A stretch of DNA of 61,022 nucleotides from the NCBI GenBank assembly GCA_012840125.1, contig DULZ01000026.1, positions 1 to 61,022 on the forward strand, given 5' to 3'. Position numbers and translations under genes: made by a program. The notes beneath the pieces are model-generated. The model saw nothing but the letters and a program-made list of their open reading frames with translations. It did not search any database and was not told where the DNA came from. Source of the stretch: Clostridia bacterium (lineage in GTDB: Bacteria; Bacillota; DULZ01). This document shows, piece after piece, positions 52,593-61,022 of the stretch. Positions within the stretch are counted from its first letter, which is position 1, and each line of letters begins with the position of its first letter.

Positions 52593-54028
52593 AAGTACTG
52601 TTTTTGATTAGCGAAGCGGCACCTTTTGCCAAGACCGGCGGCCTGGGCGATGTGGGAGGCTCCTTGCCGCAAGCCTTAAATCGAATCCGGGGGGAAGTCA
52701 GGGTGATGATGCCCCTTTACGGCACCGTCCCCCATGAACTGCGGCAGGGGATGAGGCACGTGGCCGATTTCCCCGTCAGCTTGAGCTGGCGCCGGCAGCC
52801 GTGCGGGCTGTGGGAGTTGAAACACCGGGGCGTCCACTACTATTTCCTCGACAACGAGTACTATTTCGGGCGGCAGGGCCTCTACGGCTATCAGGATGAT
52901 GCGGAACGATTTGCCTTCTTTAGCCGGGCTGCCCTGGCAAGCCTGGTCTACCTCACGGGCTTCCGGCCGGACCTCCTGCACTGCCATGACTGGCATGGGG
53001 CCCTGGTGCCGGTGCTGCTGAAAGAGTTTTACCGGCAGGACCCGTATTACTACGGGCTGAAGACCCTGGTGACGGTGCACAATTTGAAACACCAGGGCAT
53101 ACTGCCCCGGCACGCCCTGGGAGACCTGCTGGGACTGGGCGAAGGAACGCCGGCGGCCCGCCGGCTGGAACACCGGGGGGTCATTAATTTCCTCAAAGGA
53201 GGACTGCTGGCGGCGGATGGGATTACCACCGTCAGCCCCACTTATGCGGAAGAGATCCAGTATGCTTTTTACGGCGAAGGATTGGATCATATCCTGCGGG
53301 ACCGGCGGGACAGGCTGTGGGGCATTCTAAACGGCATCGACACGGAGCTGTACAATCCCGCCCGGGACCCTTATATTTTCGCCAACTACACCGGTCCGGA
53401 AGGCAAAGGAGCCAATAAAGGGGCCCTGCAGCGGGAGTTCCGCCTGCCGGAAGAGGGCAGCATTCCCGTGTTGGCTTTTGTTTCCCGCTTAGTGCCCCAA
53501 AAGGGATTGGATCTCATCGCCCATATTTTGGATGAACTGCTGCAGGAGCCGATCCAGCTGGTGGTGCTGGGCAGGGGGGAGCAGCGGTATGAAGAGATGT
53601 TTCGCTGGTTTGCGGGGCGGTATCCCGACCGGGTGGGGGTGCGGATCGATTTTGATGAAGCCTTGGCCCGGCAAATCTATGCGGGGGCGGATATGCTGCT
53701 CATGCCTTCCCTGTTTGAGCCCTGCGGGCTGGCCCAGCTGATCGCCATGCGGTACGGCACGGTGCCCATTGTCAGGGAAACCGGCGGGCTGAAAGATACC
53801 GTGATCCCTTATAACCAGTACACCGGGGAAGGCACCGGTTTCAGCTTTGCCAATTATAACGCCCATGAACTCCTGTTCACCGCCCAAAGGGCCATCCGGA
53901 TTTACCGGGAAGAGAAGGAGACCTGGCACAGGCTCCGGAACCAGGCTTTCCGGCAGGACTTCAGCTGGCATAACTCCGCCGGTCAATACCTGCAATTGTA
54001 CGACCGGCTGCTGCAAGGAGCGGTGTAA
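52589..54028 (+). CDS. glgA: Glycogen synthase (ADP-glucose)
   Basis: 479 residues, the standard GT5 length. KTGGLGDVGGSLPQAL near the N-terminus contains the KxGGL ADP-glucose motif (Lys15-Leu19). The C-terminal half has SRLVPQKGLDLI and PSLFEPCGLAQLIAMRYGTVPIVRETGGL, with the Glu of the EPCG nucleotide-sugar motif. It elongates alpha-1,4-glucan from ADP-glucose. Its start overlaps the glgD stop by four bases, so GlgC, GlgD and GlgA are probably made in fixed proportions. Confidence 0.96.
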   Translation: MKVLFLISEAAPFAKTGGLGDVGGSLPQALNRIRGEVRVMMPLYGTVPHELRQGMRHVADFPVSLSWRRQPCGLWELKHRGVHYYFLDNEYYFGRQGLYGYQDDAERFAFFSRAALASLVYLTGFRPDLLHCHDWHGALVPVLLKEFYRQDPYYYGLKTLVTVHNLKHQGILPRHALGDLLGLGEGTPAARRLEHRGVINFLKGGLLAADGITTVSPTYAEEIQYAFYGEGLDHILRDRRDRLWGILNGIDTELYNPARDPYIFANYTGPEGKGANKGALQREFRLPEEGSIPVLAFVSRLVPQKGLDLIAHILDELLQEPIQLVVLGRGEQRYEEMFRWFAGRYPDRVGVRIDFDEALARQIYAGADMLLMPSLFEPCGLAQLIAMRYGTVPIVRETGGLKDTVIPYNQYTGEGTGFSFANYNAHELLFTAQRAIRIYREEKETWHRLRNQAFRQDFSWHNSAGQYLQLYDRLLQGAV

Positions 54029-54048
54029 CCCCAAAAGGTGGTGGAACT

Positions 54049-57000
54049 TTGCCCGGGATGAAGGTTTGCCATGATTCACACAGCTCTTTTTACCGCAGCC
54101 CCTTTGGGGCCGTGCCCTGTCAAAGTACGGTCCGGCTGCGGTTAACGGTGGAGGGGCCGGAACCCCTGAAAGAGTGCCGGCTCCGCCTGTGGGAGGAAAG
54201 AGCGGGGAAAGAGGTGCTCCTCCCCATGCAGGCGACGGCGGTGGAAAGAACGGGAAATACGGTCCGGCAGGTGTTTGAAGCCGGTTACCGAGCCCCCGCC
54301 GAGCCCGGCCTGGTGTGGTATCATTTTCACCTCCACCTGGCAGACGGGTTGCTGTATTACGGCAACAACCGGGACGGGCTGGGAGGAGAAGGAGCCTTGT
54401 ACCCCCATGAGCCTCCCGGTTACCAGATCACCGTGTTCCGGCCCCATCAAGTCCCCACCTGGCTAAAACGAGGGGTGATGTACCAGATCTTTGTGGATCG
54501 TTTTTACCGGGATGAAGAGTATTTCCTGGAGGCGGGCAGGAAACGGCTGGCCCAGCAGCAAGGGTTGTGGCAGGCGGATTGGTACGACACTCCTTTTTAT
54601 ATCAAAGATGCCGCCGGCCGGGTGACCCGCTGGAACTTCTTCGGCGGGAATCTGCCGGGAATCAAGGCGAAATTGGATTACCTGCAGGAGCTGGGGGTGA
54701 CGATTCTATACTTGAACCCCATTTTTACATCCTCCAGCAACCATAAATACGACACCGGCGATTATTTAAGCATCGATCCCCTGTACGGCGATGAAGCCAT
54801 CTTTGAGGAACTGGTCCGGGAGGCGGCCCAACGGGGGATTAAGATCATTTTAGACGGCGTCTTCAGCCATACGGGGGCGGACAGCATTTATTTCAACAAA
54901 TACGGCCGCTACCCCGGCGTCGGCGCCTTCCAATCGCCGGAGTCTCCTTATTACCGCTGGTATCTTTTCCGGCAGTACCCCCAGGTATACGAGTGCTGGT
55001 GGGGTATTGACGCGCTCCCCAATGTCAATGAAATGGAGCCATCCTACCGGGAATTCATCTACGCCGGGGAAAACAGCGTGGTCCGGCACTGGATGAAAAA
55101 AGGGGTGAAAGGCTGGCGCCTGGACGTGGCCGATGAACTGCCCGATGCCTTTATCAAAGAACTGGGGCAGGCGGTGCGGTCCCTGGACCCGGAAGCGGTT
55201 TTGATCGGGGAAGTATGGGAGGATGCTTCCCATAAGATCAGTTACGGGAAGAGGCGGGAGTACCTTTGGGGGGAAGAACTGGATGCGGTGACGAACTATC
55301 CATTGCGGGCCATTTGGCTGGATTTTCTCCTGGGCCGGGCGGACGCGGCCCGTTGCCATCGCCGGGTGATGAGTCTTTATGAGAACTATTCCCGGGAGCA
55401 CTTTTACGCGGCCATGAATTTGATCGGCAGCCACGACCGGGCCCGGGTTTTGACCCTGCTGGGGGAAGCGCCGGCGGAAGGAGAATTAACGGAGGCGGAG
55501 CGGGAACAATACCGGCTGCCCCCGGCGCAAAGACGGCTGGCCGTCAGCCGCCTGAAGCTTCTCTCCTTAATGCAGTTGACTTTTCCCGGGGTACCCTGTA
55601 TTTACTATGGCGATGAAGCAGGCCTGGAAGGCTACTCGGATCCTTATAACCGGGGGACCTACCCCTGGGGGCGGGAGGACCGGGAACTGCTGGATTGGTA
55701 CAAGCGGGTGGTGAAGCTCAGGCATGAATATGAGGTGTTGACGGAGGGAGAATTCCAGTCTTTTTACCAGGGGGAGGATGTTTACGGTTTTAAGCGAAGG
55801 GGTCCAAAGGAAGAAATCATCGTCCTGGTGAACCGGCATGTTTCCCAACGGCGGCGGGTGATGCTGGCCCCGCCGGGCGGGGACGGGGAAACCGGTGGGG
55901 CGCTGGAACTCTTGGAAGGAACGGTCATTGATGCTGTGCAGGGCCCCGTGGAGCTGGACTTGCCGCCTTTGGGTGCGAAAGTGATCTATTATAGGAAAAA
56001 GAAAGCCTATGGTAAGAGAGGCCCCGCCCTTCCCCGGAGGGCCGGGGTGCTGCTGCCGGTGACGGCCCTTCCTTCCGCCTGGGGTATCGGGGACTTAGGG
56101 GAGAACGCGTACCGGTTCATCGATTTCTTGCAGGCGGCCGGGCAGGGCATCTGGCAGGTCCTGCCCTTGAACCCTTTGGGAGAGGGCAATTCCCCTTATT
56201 ACAGTCCCGGTGCCTTTGCGGGCAATCCTTTGCTGATCAGCCCGGAACAGCTGGTGGCCTGGGGGCTGCTGCTGCCGGAAGAAGTCCGGCAGGCCCTGGC
56301 GGGAATCGCCGGGGGGTTGAAGGCGGGGCGCGTCAATTATGCCCTGGCCAGAACCGTGAAAGACAAATTATTCCGGCAAGCTTTTGCCCGGTGGCGGGAA
56401 GGAGGGACGCGGGGTGCCGGGGGAAGCCTGGCCCCATTGGGGTCCCATTACGAAAAGTTCCTTCAAACCCAAGCTTACTGGTTGGAAGATTACTGCCTGT
56501 ACACGGCTTTGAAGGGGGAATTCGGCGGTGCTCCCTGGTATGAGTGGGAGGAGGACCTGGCCCGGCGCCGGCCGGAGAGCCTGGCCCGGTACCGCCGGGA
56601 GCTCCGGGAAGAGATCGCCTACCAGGCGTTCCTGCAGTTTCTCTTCCGTTATCAATGGGACCGGCTCAAATCTTATGCCCGGCAAAAAGGGATCCTCCTG
56701 TTCGGGGACCTGCCCATGTATGTGGCCCCGGACAGCTGCGATACCTGGGCGCACCGGGAATTGTTTGCCCTGGATGCCCAGGGAAAGCCCGCTCAGGTAG
56801 CGGGCGTGCCCCCCGATTACTTTTCCGCGACCGGGCAGTTGTGGGGCAACCCCTTATACAACTGGGAGCGCTTGGGGCAGGAAGGATTTGCCTGGTGGGT
56901 GCGCCGGGTGCGCCATGCCCTGCAGTTCTTCGACTATCTCCGGTTGGACCATTTTCGGGGTTTTGAAGCCTACTGGGAGCTGCCGGTGGGCGCCGGGTCC

Positions 57001-57573
57001 GCCGCGGCAGGGCGGTGGCGGAAGGGACCGGGAAAGAGGTTTTTTGAAGTATTGGAGGAAGCTTTAGACGGTCTGCCCCTGGTGGCCGAAGACCTGGGGT
57101 TTATCACGCCGGAAGTGGCGAACCTGAAACACATTTTTCAACTGCCGGGGATGAAGGTATACCAGTTCAGCCAGGCGGAAATGCTCGCCGGGGGAGAACG
57201 GCAGGTGGTGTACTACACCGGTACCCATGACAACGATACCCTCTGGTCCTGGGGCGTGGAAAATAATTTTCCCGGGATCGGGGAAACATGCCAGGTAGAG
57301 GCCATGACGCCGCAAGAGTACTGTGCCTCAATTATTGGGCAGCTGTATCTCACCCCGGCCGCCTGGGTCATCGTACCCATGCAGGATATCCTGGGACTGG
57401 GACGGGAAGGGCGGATGAATGTGCCGGGAACCCTTACCGGCAACTGGGAATGGCAGTTGGACTGGGGGCTGGTGACCGGAGCAGTGACCCAGTGGCTGGG
57501 ACAGCTGGCCGCTGCCAGCGGGCGGCTGGAGGGCCCGGCCATGGGAACGTCCGGGCCAGATTTACGACGTTAA
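54049..57573 (+). CDS. Fused glycogen debranching (GH13) / 4-alpha-glucanotransferase (GH77) enzyme
   Basis: 1174 residues from TTG 54049 (AGGTGG 7 bases upstream); ATG 54058 is an alternative. Residues 20-140 are a beta-sandwich (CBM34/48-like). Residues about 140-650 are a GH13 barrel with DGVFSHTG, GWRLDVADELPD (nucleophile), LIGEVWED (acid/base) and LIGSHD. From about residue 660 a complete GH77 (MalQ) domain follows: LPVTALPSAWGIGDLG, FGDLPMYVA, YLRLDHFRGFEAYW (nucleophile Asp), LVAEDLGFITPEV (acid/base Glu) and YTGTHDNDT. Both active sites look intact. One chain can thus trim or debranch glucans and re-join the short maltosaccharides. The same fusion is known elsewhere as bifunctional GlgX/4-alpha-glucanotransferase. 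Confidence 0.9.
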   Translation: MPGMKVCHDSHSSFYRSPFGAVPCQSTVRLRLTVEGPEPLKECRLRLWEERAGKEVLLPMQATAVERTGNTVRQVFEAGYRAPAEPGLVWYHFHLHLADGLLYYGNNRDGLGGEGALYPHEPPGYQITVFRPHQVPTWLKRGVMYQIFVDRFYRDEEYFLEAGRKRLAQQQGLWQADWYDTPFYIKDAAGRVTRWNFFGGNLPGIKAKLDYLQELGVTILYLNPIFTSSSNHKYDTGDYLSIDPLYGDEAIFEELVREAAQRGIKIILDGVFSHTGADSIYFNKYGRYPGVGAFQSPESPYYRWYLFRQYPQVYECWWGIDALPNVNEMEPSYREFIYAGENSVVRHWMKKGVKGWRLDVADELPDAFIKELGQAVRSLDPEAVLIGEVWEDASHKISYGKRREYLWGEELDAVTNYPLRAIWLDFLLGRADAARCHRRVMSLYENYSREHFYAAMNLIGSHDRARVLTLLGEAPAEGELTEAEREQYRLPPAQRRLAVSRLKLLSLMQLTFPGVPCIYYGDEAGLEGYSDPYNRGTYPWGREDRELLDWYKRVVKLRHEYEVLTEGEFQSFYQGEDVYGFKRRGPKEEIIVLVNRHVSQRRRVMLAPPGGDGETGGALELLEGTVIDAVQGPVELDLPPLGAKVIYYRKKKAYGKRGPALPRRAGVLLPVTALPSAWGIGDLGENAYRFIDFLQAAGQGIWQVLPLNPLGEGNSPYYSPGAFAGNPLLISPEQLVAWGLLLPEEVRQALAGIAGGLKAGRVNYALARTVKDKLFRQAFARWREGGTRGAGGSLAPLGSHYEKFLQTQAYWLEDYCLYTALKGEFGGAPWYEWEEDLARRRPESLARYRRELREEIAYQAFLQFLFRYQWDRLKSYARQKGILLFGDLPMYVAPDSCDTWAHRELFALDAQGKPAQVAGVPPDYFSATGQLWGNPLYNWERLGQEGFAWWVRRVRHALQFFDYLRLDHFRGFEAYWELPVGAGSAAAGRWRKGPGKRFFEVLEEALDGLPLVAEDLGFITPEVANLKHIFQLPGMKVYQFSQAEMLAGGERQVVYYTGTHDNDTLWSWGVENNFPGIGETCQVEAMTPQEYCASIIGQLYLTPAAWVIVPMQDILGLGREGRMNVPGTLTGNWEWQLDWGLVTGAVTQWLGQLAAASGRLEGPAMGTSGPDLRR

Positions 57574-57588
57574 CGGAGGTCAGCATAA

Positions 57589-59190
57589 GTGTGGGATAGG
57601 TATAAAAAATATTTATTTCATGACGGGGACCTGGGCTTGATACTGGATATCAGCACGGTGCCTTTTCCCGATGATTACATACCATCCATGGCTCAGTCCA
57701 TGGCCCGCGTTTTTACTCATATGAAGGAACTGGAAGGGGGAGCCCTGGCCAACCCCGACGAAGACAGGATGGTGGGGCATTACTGGCTGCGGGCGCCCCA
57801 CTTGGCTCCCCGGGCAGAGATCCGGGAGGAAATTGAAGCGGCGATACGCTCCGTGAAAGAGTTTGCCCGCCGGGTTCATACCGGTCAGGTGACAGGGCAA
57901 AAGGGACGTACCTTTGTTAATTACCTGCTGCTGGGCATCGGGGGATCCAGCCTGGGGCCCAGGTTTGTTTCCGAGGCCCTGGGCGGTAAAGGGGATAAGA
58001 TGAGAGCCCACTTCATCGATAATACGGATCCCGACGGTTTTGACCGGGTGTTCGCCCAGCTGGAAGACGATTTGGACCGGACTTTAGTCATCGTGATCTC
58101 GAAGAGCGGTTCCACCATCGAGACGAGGAATGCCCTGGAAGAAACCCGGCTGTTATACCAAGCCGCCGGGCTGGACCTGGCCCGGCATGCGGTCAGCATA
58201 ACCCAACAGGGGAGCAAATTGGACCGGCTCAGCCGGGAGGAGAACTGGCTGGCCTCCTTTCCCATGTGGGATTGGGTGGGGGGCAGGACTTCCGTCATGT
58301 CGGCGGTGGGCTTGCTTCCCCTGGCCCTGCAGGGGATTGATATCGAGGGCTTGCTGGCGGGAGCCCGCCGGTGCGATGCCGCCTGCCGCCGGGAGCAGGT
58401 TGAGGCCAACCCGGCCGCTTTGATGACCCTGATGTGGTACTGGGTGACCCAAGGCCGGGGAGGCAAGCAGCTGGTGATGCTGCCCTACAAGGATCGCCTG
58501 GAGCTGTTGACCAAGTACCTGCAGCAGTTGGTGATGGAGTCCCTGGGCAAGGAACAAGACCTGGCAGGGAACACAGTCCACCAGGGGCTGGCCGTGTTCG
58601 GCAACAAAGGGTCCACGGACCAGCACTCCTATGTGCAGCAGCTGCTGGAAGGACCGGATAATTTCTTTGTCACTTTCATCCAGGTGTTGCGGGAACGGGA
58701 AGGGGCATCTCCCATCGTCGGGGAAAACAGCACTAGCGGCGATTACCTGCAGGCCTTTTTGATGGGCACCCGGAAAGCCCTGGCCATGAAAGGCAGGGCC
58801 TCTTTTACCATAACCATCGAAGCCCTGAACAGTTTCACCTTAGGAGTGCTGCTGGCCTTGTTCGAAAGAACGGTGAGCATGTATGCTTGCCTGGTCAATA
58901 TCAATGCGTATCACCAACCGGCGGTGGAACTGGGGAAAACCGGCGCCGGGGAGATCATCGCCTTGAAAAATGAGCTCTTGTCCTACCTGCGGCAGCACCC
59001 GGGACGCAAATTCCGGGCTGAAGAACTGGCGGCGGCCCTGGGCCGGGTACAGGAGACGGAGCTGGTGTTCCAGCTGCTGTTGTACCTGGCCGCCAATGAC
59101 AGCCGGGGCGTGCAAATGGAAAAGGACCGGAGTTTTGCCATGAGTTATTTCTCTTACCACCCGGGAACTGCCGCCGGGGGTTCTAACTAG
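57589..59190 (+). CDS. pgi: Glucose-6-phosphate isomerase
   Basis: 533 residues from GTG 57589 (GGAGGT 8 bases upstream). The sugar-isomerase domain is recognisable from LLLGIGGSSLGPRFVSEAL, VISKSGSTIET, DWVGGRTSVMSAVGLLPLALQG and STDQHSYVQQLLEG. It interconverts glucose 6-phosphate and fructose 6-phosphate, linking glycogen glucosyl units to glycolysis and gluconeogenesis. The last 80 or so residues (LSYLRQHPGRKFRAEELAAALG) look like a small winged-helix extension, longer than in ordinary 450-residue Gram-positive enzymes. The stop codon TAG shares the palindrome CTAG with the stop of the convergent glk. Confidence 0.9.
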   Translation: MWDRYKKYLFHDGDLGLILDISTVPFPDDYIPSMAQSMARVFTHMKELEGGALANPDEDRMVGHYWLRAPHLAPRAEIREEIEAAIRSVKEFARRVHTGQVTGQKGRTFVNYLLLGIGGSSLGPRFVSEALGGKGDKMRAHFIDNTDPDGFDRVFAQLEDDLDRTLVIVISKSGSTIETRNALEETRLLYQAAGLDLARHAVSITQQGSKLDRLSREENWLASFPMWDWVGGRTSVMSAVGLLPLALQGIDIEGLLAGARRCDAACRREQVEANPAALMTLMWYWVTQGRGGKQLVMLPYKDRLELLTKYLQQLVMESLGKEQDLAGNTVHQGLAVFGNKGSTDQHSYVQQLLEGPDNFFVTFIQVLREREGASPIVGENSTSGDYLQAFLMGTRKALAMKGRASFTITIEALNSFTLGVLLALFERTVSMYACLVNINAYHQPAVELGKTGAGEIIALKNELLSYLRQHPGRKFRAEELAAALGRVQETELVFQLLLYLAANDSRGVQMEKDRSFAMSYFSYHPGTAAGGSN

Positions 59191-60176
59191 GAGCCGGTGA
59201 TCTTTTGCCAGGCCACCCAAGCGGCGCCTTGCAGGGGAGCCTGTTCTTCGAGAATAACGTAAACGGGGACTTTTTCCACCAGAGTCGTAAAGCGCCCCTT
59301 TTGCAAGAAGCTTTGCAAGAAGACCCCCTCGCGGAGTTTCGGGAGGATTTTCGGTGGAATTCCCCCACCCAGGTAAATGCCCCCAAGGGCCAAGGCCCGC
59401 AGGGCCAGGTTGCCTGCTTCCGCCCCCAGGATGCGGGTGAAGATCTCCAAAGCTTCCTGGCAGGTGGGGCATGCGCCGGTTAAGCCGCGCCGGCTGATCT
59501 CCTCCGGCGAGGGCAAAGGTTCCGGCAGGGGTTCGCCGCGGCGGCTGCCGAGAAAACGGTAAATATTGACGAGCCCCGGACCGGACAGGAGCCTTTCATA
59601 ACTGACATGGTCGTAGTCTTTTTGCAGAAAGCGCAGCAGGTCGATGTCGATTTCCGCCTGGGGGGCGAAATCAGCGTGGCCGCCCTCCGTGGGGTAGACA
59701 TCCTTGCCGGCCAGGATGAGGGCTTCGCCTAAGCCGGTGCCGGGGGCCAGGACGGCTTTATTGAGGGAGACCCTGCCGCCGTCCACCGGCCTGCCGGCGT
59801 AGAGGCAGAAGCAATCTTGTTCCTCCGTCGACAGGATCCAGTGGCCCAGGGCCTCCAGGTCATTGATGAAAGCCAGGCGGGGGATGAAGCTGAGCTGTTT
59901 TCTCACCTGATCCGGGTGGATAGTCAAGGCCAGGTTGGTGAAGGTGTAAGCGGGACCGTACACGGGAGCGGCGACGGCAAAGCAAGCCGCCCCGATGTCC
60001 TGCCGGTCCTGGGTGTGAGCAGTTTCTTCCAGAAAGCGCAGGACGGTGGCGGCCAGGGAGGAAATCCCCTGGCTGGGATAGGTCCGGTCTACCACCGGGA
60101 AGGGTTTCCCGTCCCGGATGTCAAAGAGAGCAAGTACCGTTTTAGTACCGCCGATGTCACCGGCTAGCAGCATCAT
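59187..60176 (-). CDS. glk: Glucokinase (Glk family, PF02685)
   Basis: 329 residues from ATG 60176; a second ATG follows at 60173 with slightly better spacing from AGGTG. A longer frame to 60311 runs into the divergent gene and is unlikely. The phosphate loop LAGDIGGTKTVLALFD, the substrate region FINDLEALGHWI, and LAPGTGLGEALI with EGGHADFAP place it in the Glk family rather than ROK (no CxCGxxGC zinc motif). It phosphorylates glucose freed by the debranching and transferase steps. It converges on pgi with a 4-base overlap and diverges from the phosphoglucomutase gene. Confidence 0.9.
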   Translation of the reverse strand: MMLLAGDIGGTKTVLALFDIRDGKPFPVVDRTYPSQGISSLAATVLRFLEETAHTQDRQDIGAACFAVAAPVYGPAYTFTNLALTIHPDQVRKQLSFIPRLAFINDLEALGHWILSTEEQDCFCLYAGRPVDGGRVSLNKAVLAPGTGLGEALILAGKDVYPTEGGHADFAPQAEIDIDLLRFLQKDYDHVSYERLLSGPGLVNIYRFLGSRRGEPLPEPLPSPEEISRRGLTGACPTCQEALEIFTRILGAEAGNLALRALALGGIYLGGGIPPKILPKLREGVFLQSFLQKGRFTTLVEKVPVYVILEEQAPLQGAAWVAWQKITGS

Positions 60177-60294
60177 GATCACCTGCCGCGTGGTTTTGCT
60201 ATGATTATATACCAGGTGGATGCTGGAAAAAAGGGCGGGAGAGGCCGGTGCACGGGAAAGAAAAGGTGGAACGAAACCAAGAGGAGTGGACGGT

Positions 60295-61022
60295 ATGGAC
60301 AATGCTGCCATTCAAGCTAGAGTAAAATACTGGACGGAAAATGATTATTTTGATCCTGCCACCAGGGAGGAGATTTTGAACATAAAAGACCCGCAGGAAC
60401 TGGCGGAACGTTTTTGCTGTGATTTGGAGTTTGGCACGGCGGGTATCAGGGGGATTCTCGGTGCCGGTACTAACCGGCTGAATATCTATTGGATCAGGCG
60501 GGTGGCCCAGGGATTGGCGGATACCATTAAAGAAGCGGGGGAAGAAGCGGTGCACCGGGGGGTGGTGATTGCCTACGACTGCCGCCGCTGTTCCCCGGAG
60601 TTTGCCAGGGAAAGTGCCCTGGTGCTGGCGGCCAACGGCATCAAGGTTTATCTCTTTGACAGCCTGCGGCCCACCCCGGAACTGTCTTTTGCCATCAGGC
60701 ACCTGGGCACCATAGCCGGGATGATGATTACAGCCAGTCACAACCCGAAAGAATACAACGGCTGTAAAGTGTACTGGGAAGACGGCGGCCAGGTGCCGCC
60801 GGAGCAGGCGGACCGGATTGTGGCCAAGATGAAAGAACGGGCCGGCTGGATCGTAGACACCATTTCCGAGGAGGAAGCCCGGGCCAGGGGGCTGCTGGTG
60901 ACCGCCGGGGAAGAAGTGGATGCCGGTTACCTGGCGGCAGTCAAAAAGCAGCTTTTGAACCTGCCTTTAGCGAAAGAGAGGGGCAAGCATTTATCCCTGG
61001 TGTTTACACCTTTACACGGCAC
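60295..61022 (+). CDS. Phospho-sugar mutase (alpha-phosphoglucomutase type), 3' truncated by the window
   Basis: 242 codons from ATG 60295 (GAGGAG 8 bases upstream), with no stop before the window ends. CDLEFGTAGIRGILGAGTNRLN is the N-terminal hallmark of PgcA-like phosphoglucomutases. The phosphoserine loop MITASHNPKEYNG is intact, and FDSLRPTPELSFAIRHLG precedes it. It interconverts glucose 1-phosphate and glucose 6-phosphate, joining GlgP/GlgC to Pgi. Family members run to about 560-580 residues, so roughly 60 percent is missing here. The 118-base gap to glk must hold both divergent promoters. Confidence 0.88.
   Translation, partial: MDNAAIQARVKYWTENDYFDPATREEILNIKDPQELAERFCCDLEFGTAGIRGILGAGTNRLNIYWIRRVAQGLADTIKEAGEEAVHRGVVIAYDCRRCSPEFARESALVLAANGIKVYLFDSLRPTPELSFAIRHLGTIAGMMITASHNPKEYNGCKVYWEDGGQVPPEQADRIVAKMKERAGWIVDTISEEEARARGLLVTAGEEVDAGYLAAVKKQLLNLPLAKERGKHLSLVFTPLHG

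Noticed and set aside
60177-60311. Extension of glucokinase to 60311
   Set aside because: It would overlap the ribosome site and start of the divergent mutase gene; the family N-terminus (LAGDIGGTKT) begins right after ATG 60176.
60205-60741. 178-codon minus-strand frame overlapping the phosphoglucomutase start
   Set aside because: Antisense to the well-supported TASHNP-containing mutase gene and without recognisable features.

Overview
The window reads as a chromosomal segment of an anaerobic or microaerophilic Gram-positive bacterium, most likely a GC-rich member of the Clostridia (Peptococcaceae/Moorella/Desulfotomaculum-like). This is inferred from strong GGAGG ribosome sites, frequent GTG and TTG starts, a short-Q-loop cytochrome bd, a split GlgC/GlgD pyrophosphorylase, a copper-amine-oxidase-type domain joined to a multihaem cytochrome, and sigma-54 control. 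No insertion sequence, phage, CRISPR array, rRNA or tRNA is visible. Gene density is high, and neighbours often share 1 to 30 bases.

Layout. (1) 1-6.9 kb, minus strand: an Rrf2-type regulator, then cydA-cydB-cydD-cydC (cytochrome bd and its thiol exporter). (2) 7.2-16.2 kb, plus strand, closed by a clear terminator: a single-chain molybdenum aldehyde oxidoreductase, a large FAD/Fe-S/CCG-domain protein, a small zinc-ribbon-like redox protein, a C-GCAxxG-C-C protein, a radical SAM protein (TrsS-like), a CoA ligase and an unknown protein. This matches the poorly understood Desulfovibrio DVU_1551-1559 type cluster and is the best candidate for an undescribed system. (3) 16.4-24.9 kb: an MBL-fold hydrolase, a D-aminoacylase-like amidohydrolase, then a sensory block (substrate-binding lipoprotein, histidine kinase, NtrC-type regulator) and a second sigma-54 activator with PAS domains. 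(4) 24.9-32.3 kb: three copies of a 15-bp palindrome and a sigma-54 promoter drive a CoA-transferase/thiolase/acyl-CoA dehydrogenase/3-hydroxyacyl-CoA dehydrogenase/enoyl-CoA hydratase operon for short-chain acyl-CoA metabolism.

(5) 32.5-38.6 kb: a folded leader RNA and a five-haem secreted cytochrome, a PilZ (c-di-GMP receptor) protein behind a palindromic operator, pckA on the minus strand, a polysaccharide deacetylase and a bactofilin. (6) 38.7-44.0 kb: a second sigma-54 promoter with paired activator-like sites, then an exported molybdopterin oxidoreductase complex in the order Fe-S subunit, NrfD-type anchor, catalytic subunit (ttrBCA-like). (7) 44.2-61.0 kb: a PAS-GGDEF diguanylate cyclase, then a full glycogen locus: glgB, glgP, glgC, glgD, glgA, a glgX/malQ fusion, pgi, a convergent glk, and the first two thirds of a phosphoglucomutase cut by the window end.

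Taken together the genes describe a respiratory and fermentative generalist. Fatty or organic acids and aldehydes are activated to CoA thioesters and oxidised. Electrons can leave through a molybdoenzyme, multihaem cytochromes or, at low oxygen, cytochrome bd. Carbon can be returned through PEP carboxykinase to glycogen. Cyclic-di-GMP (a GGDEF protein, a PilZ protein and perhaps the leader RNA) and sigma-54 are the visible control layers.
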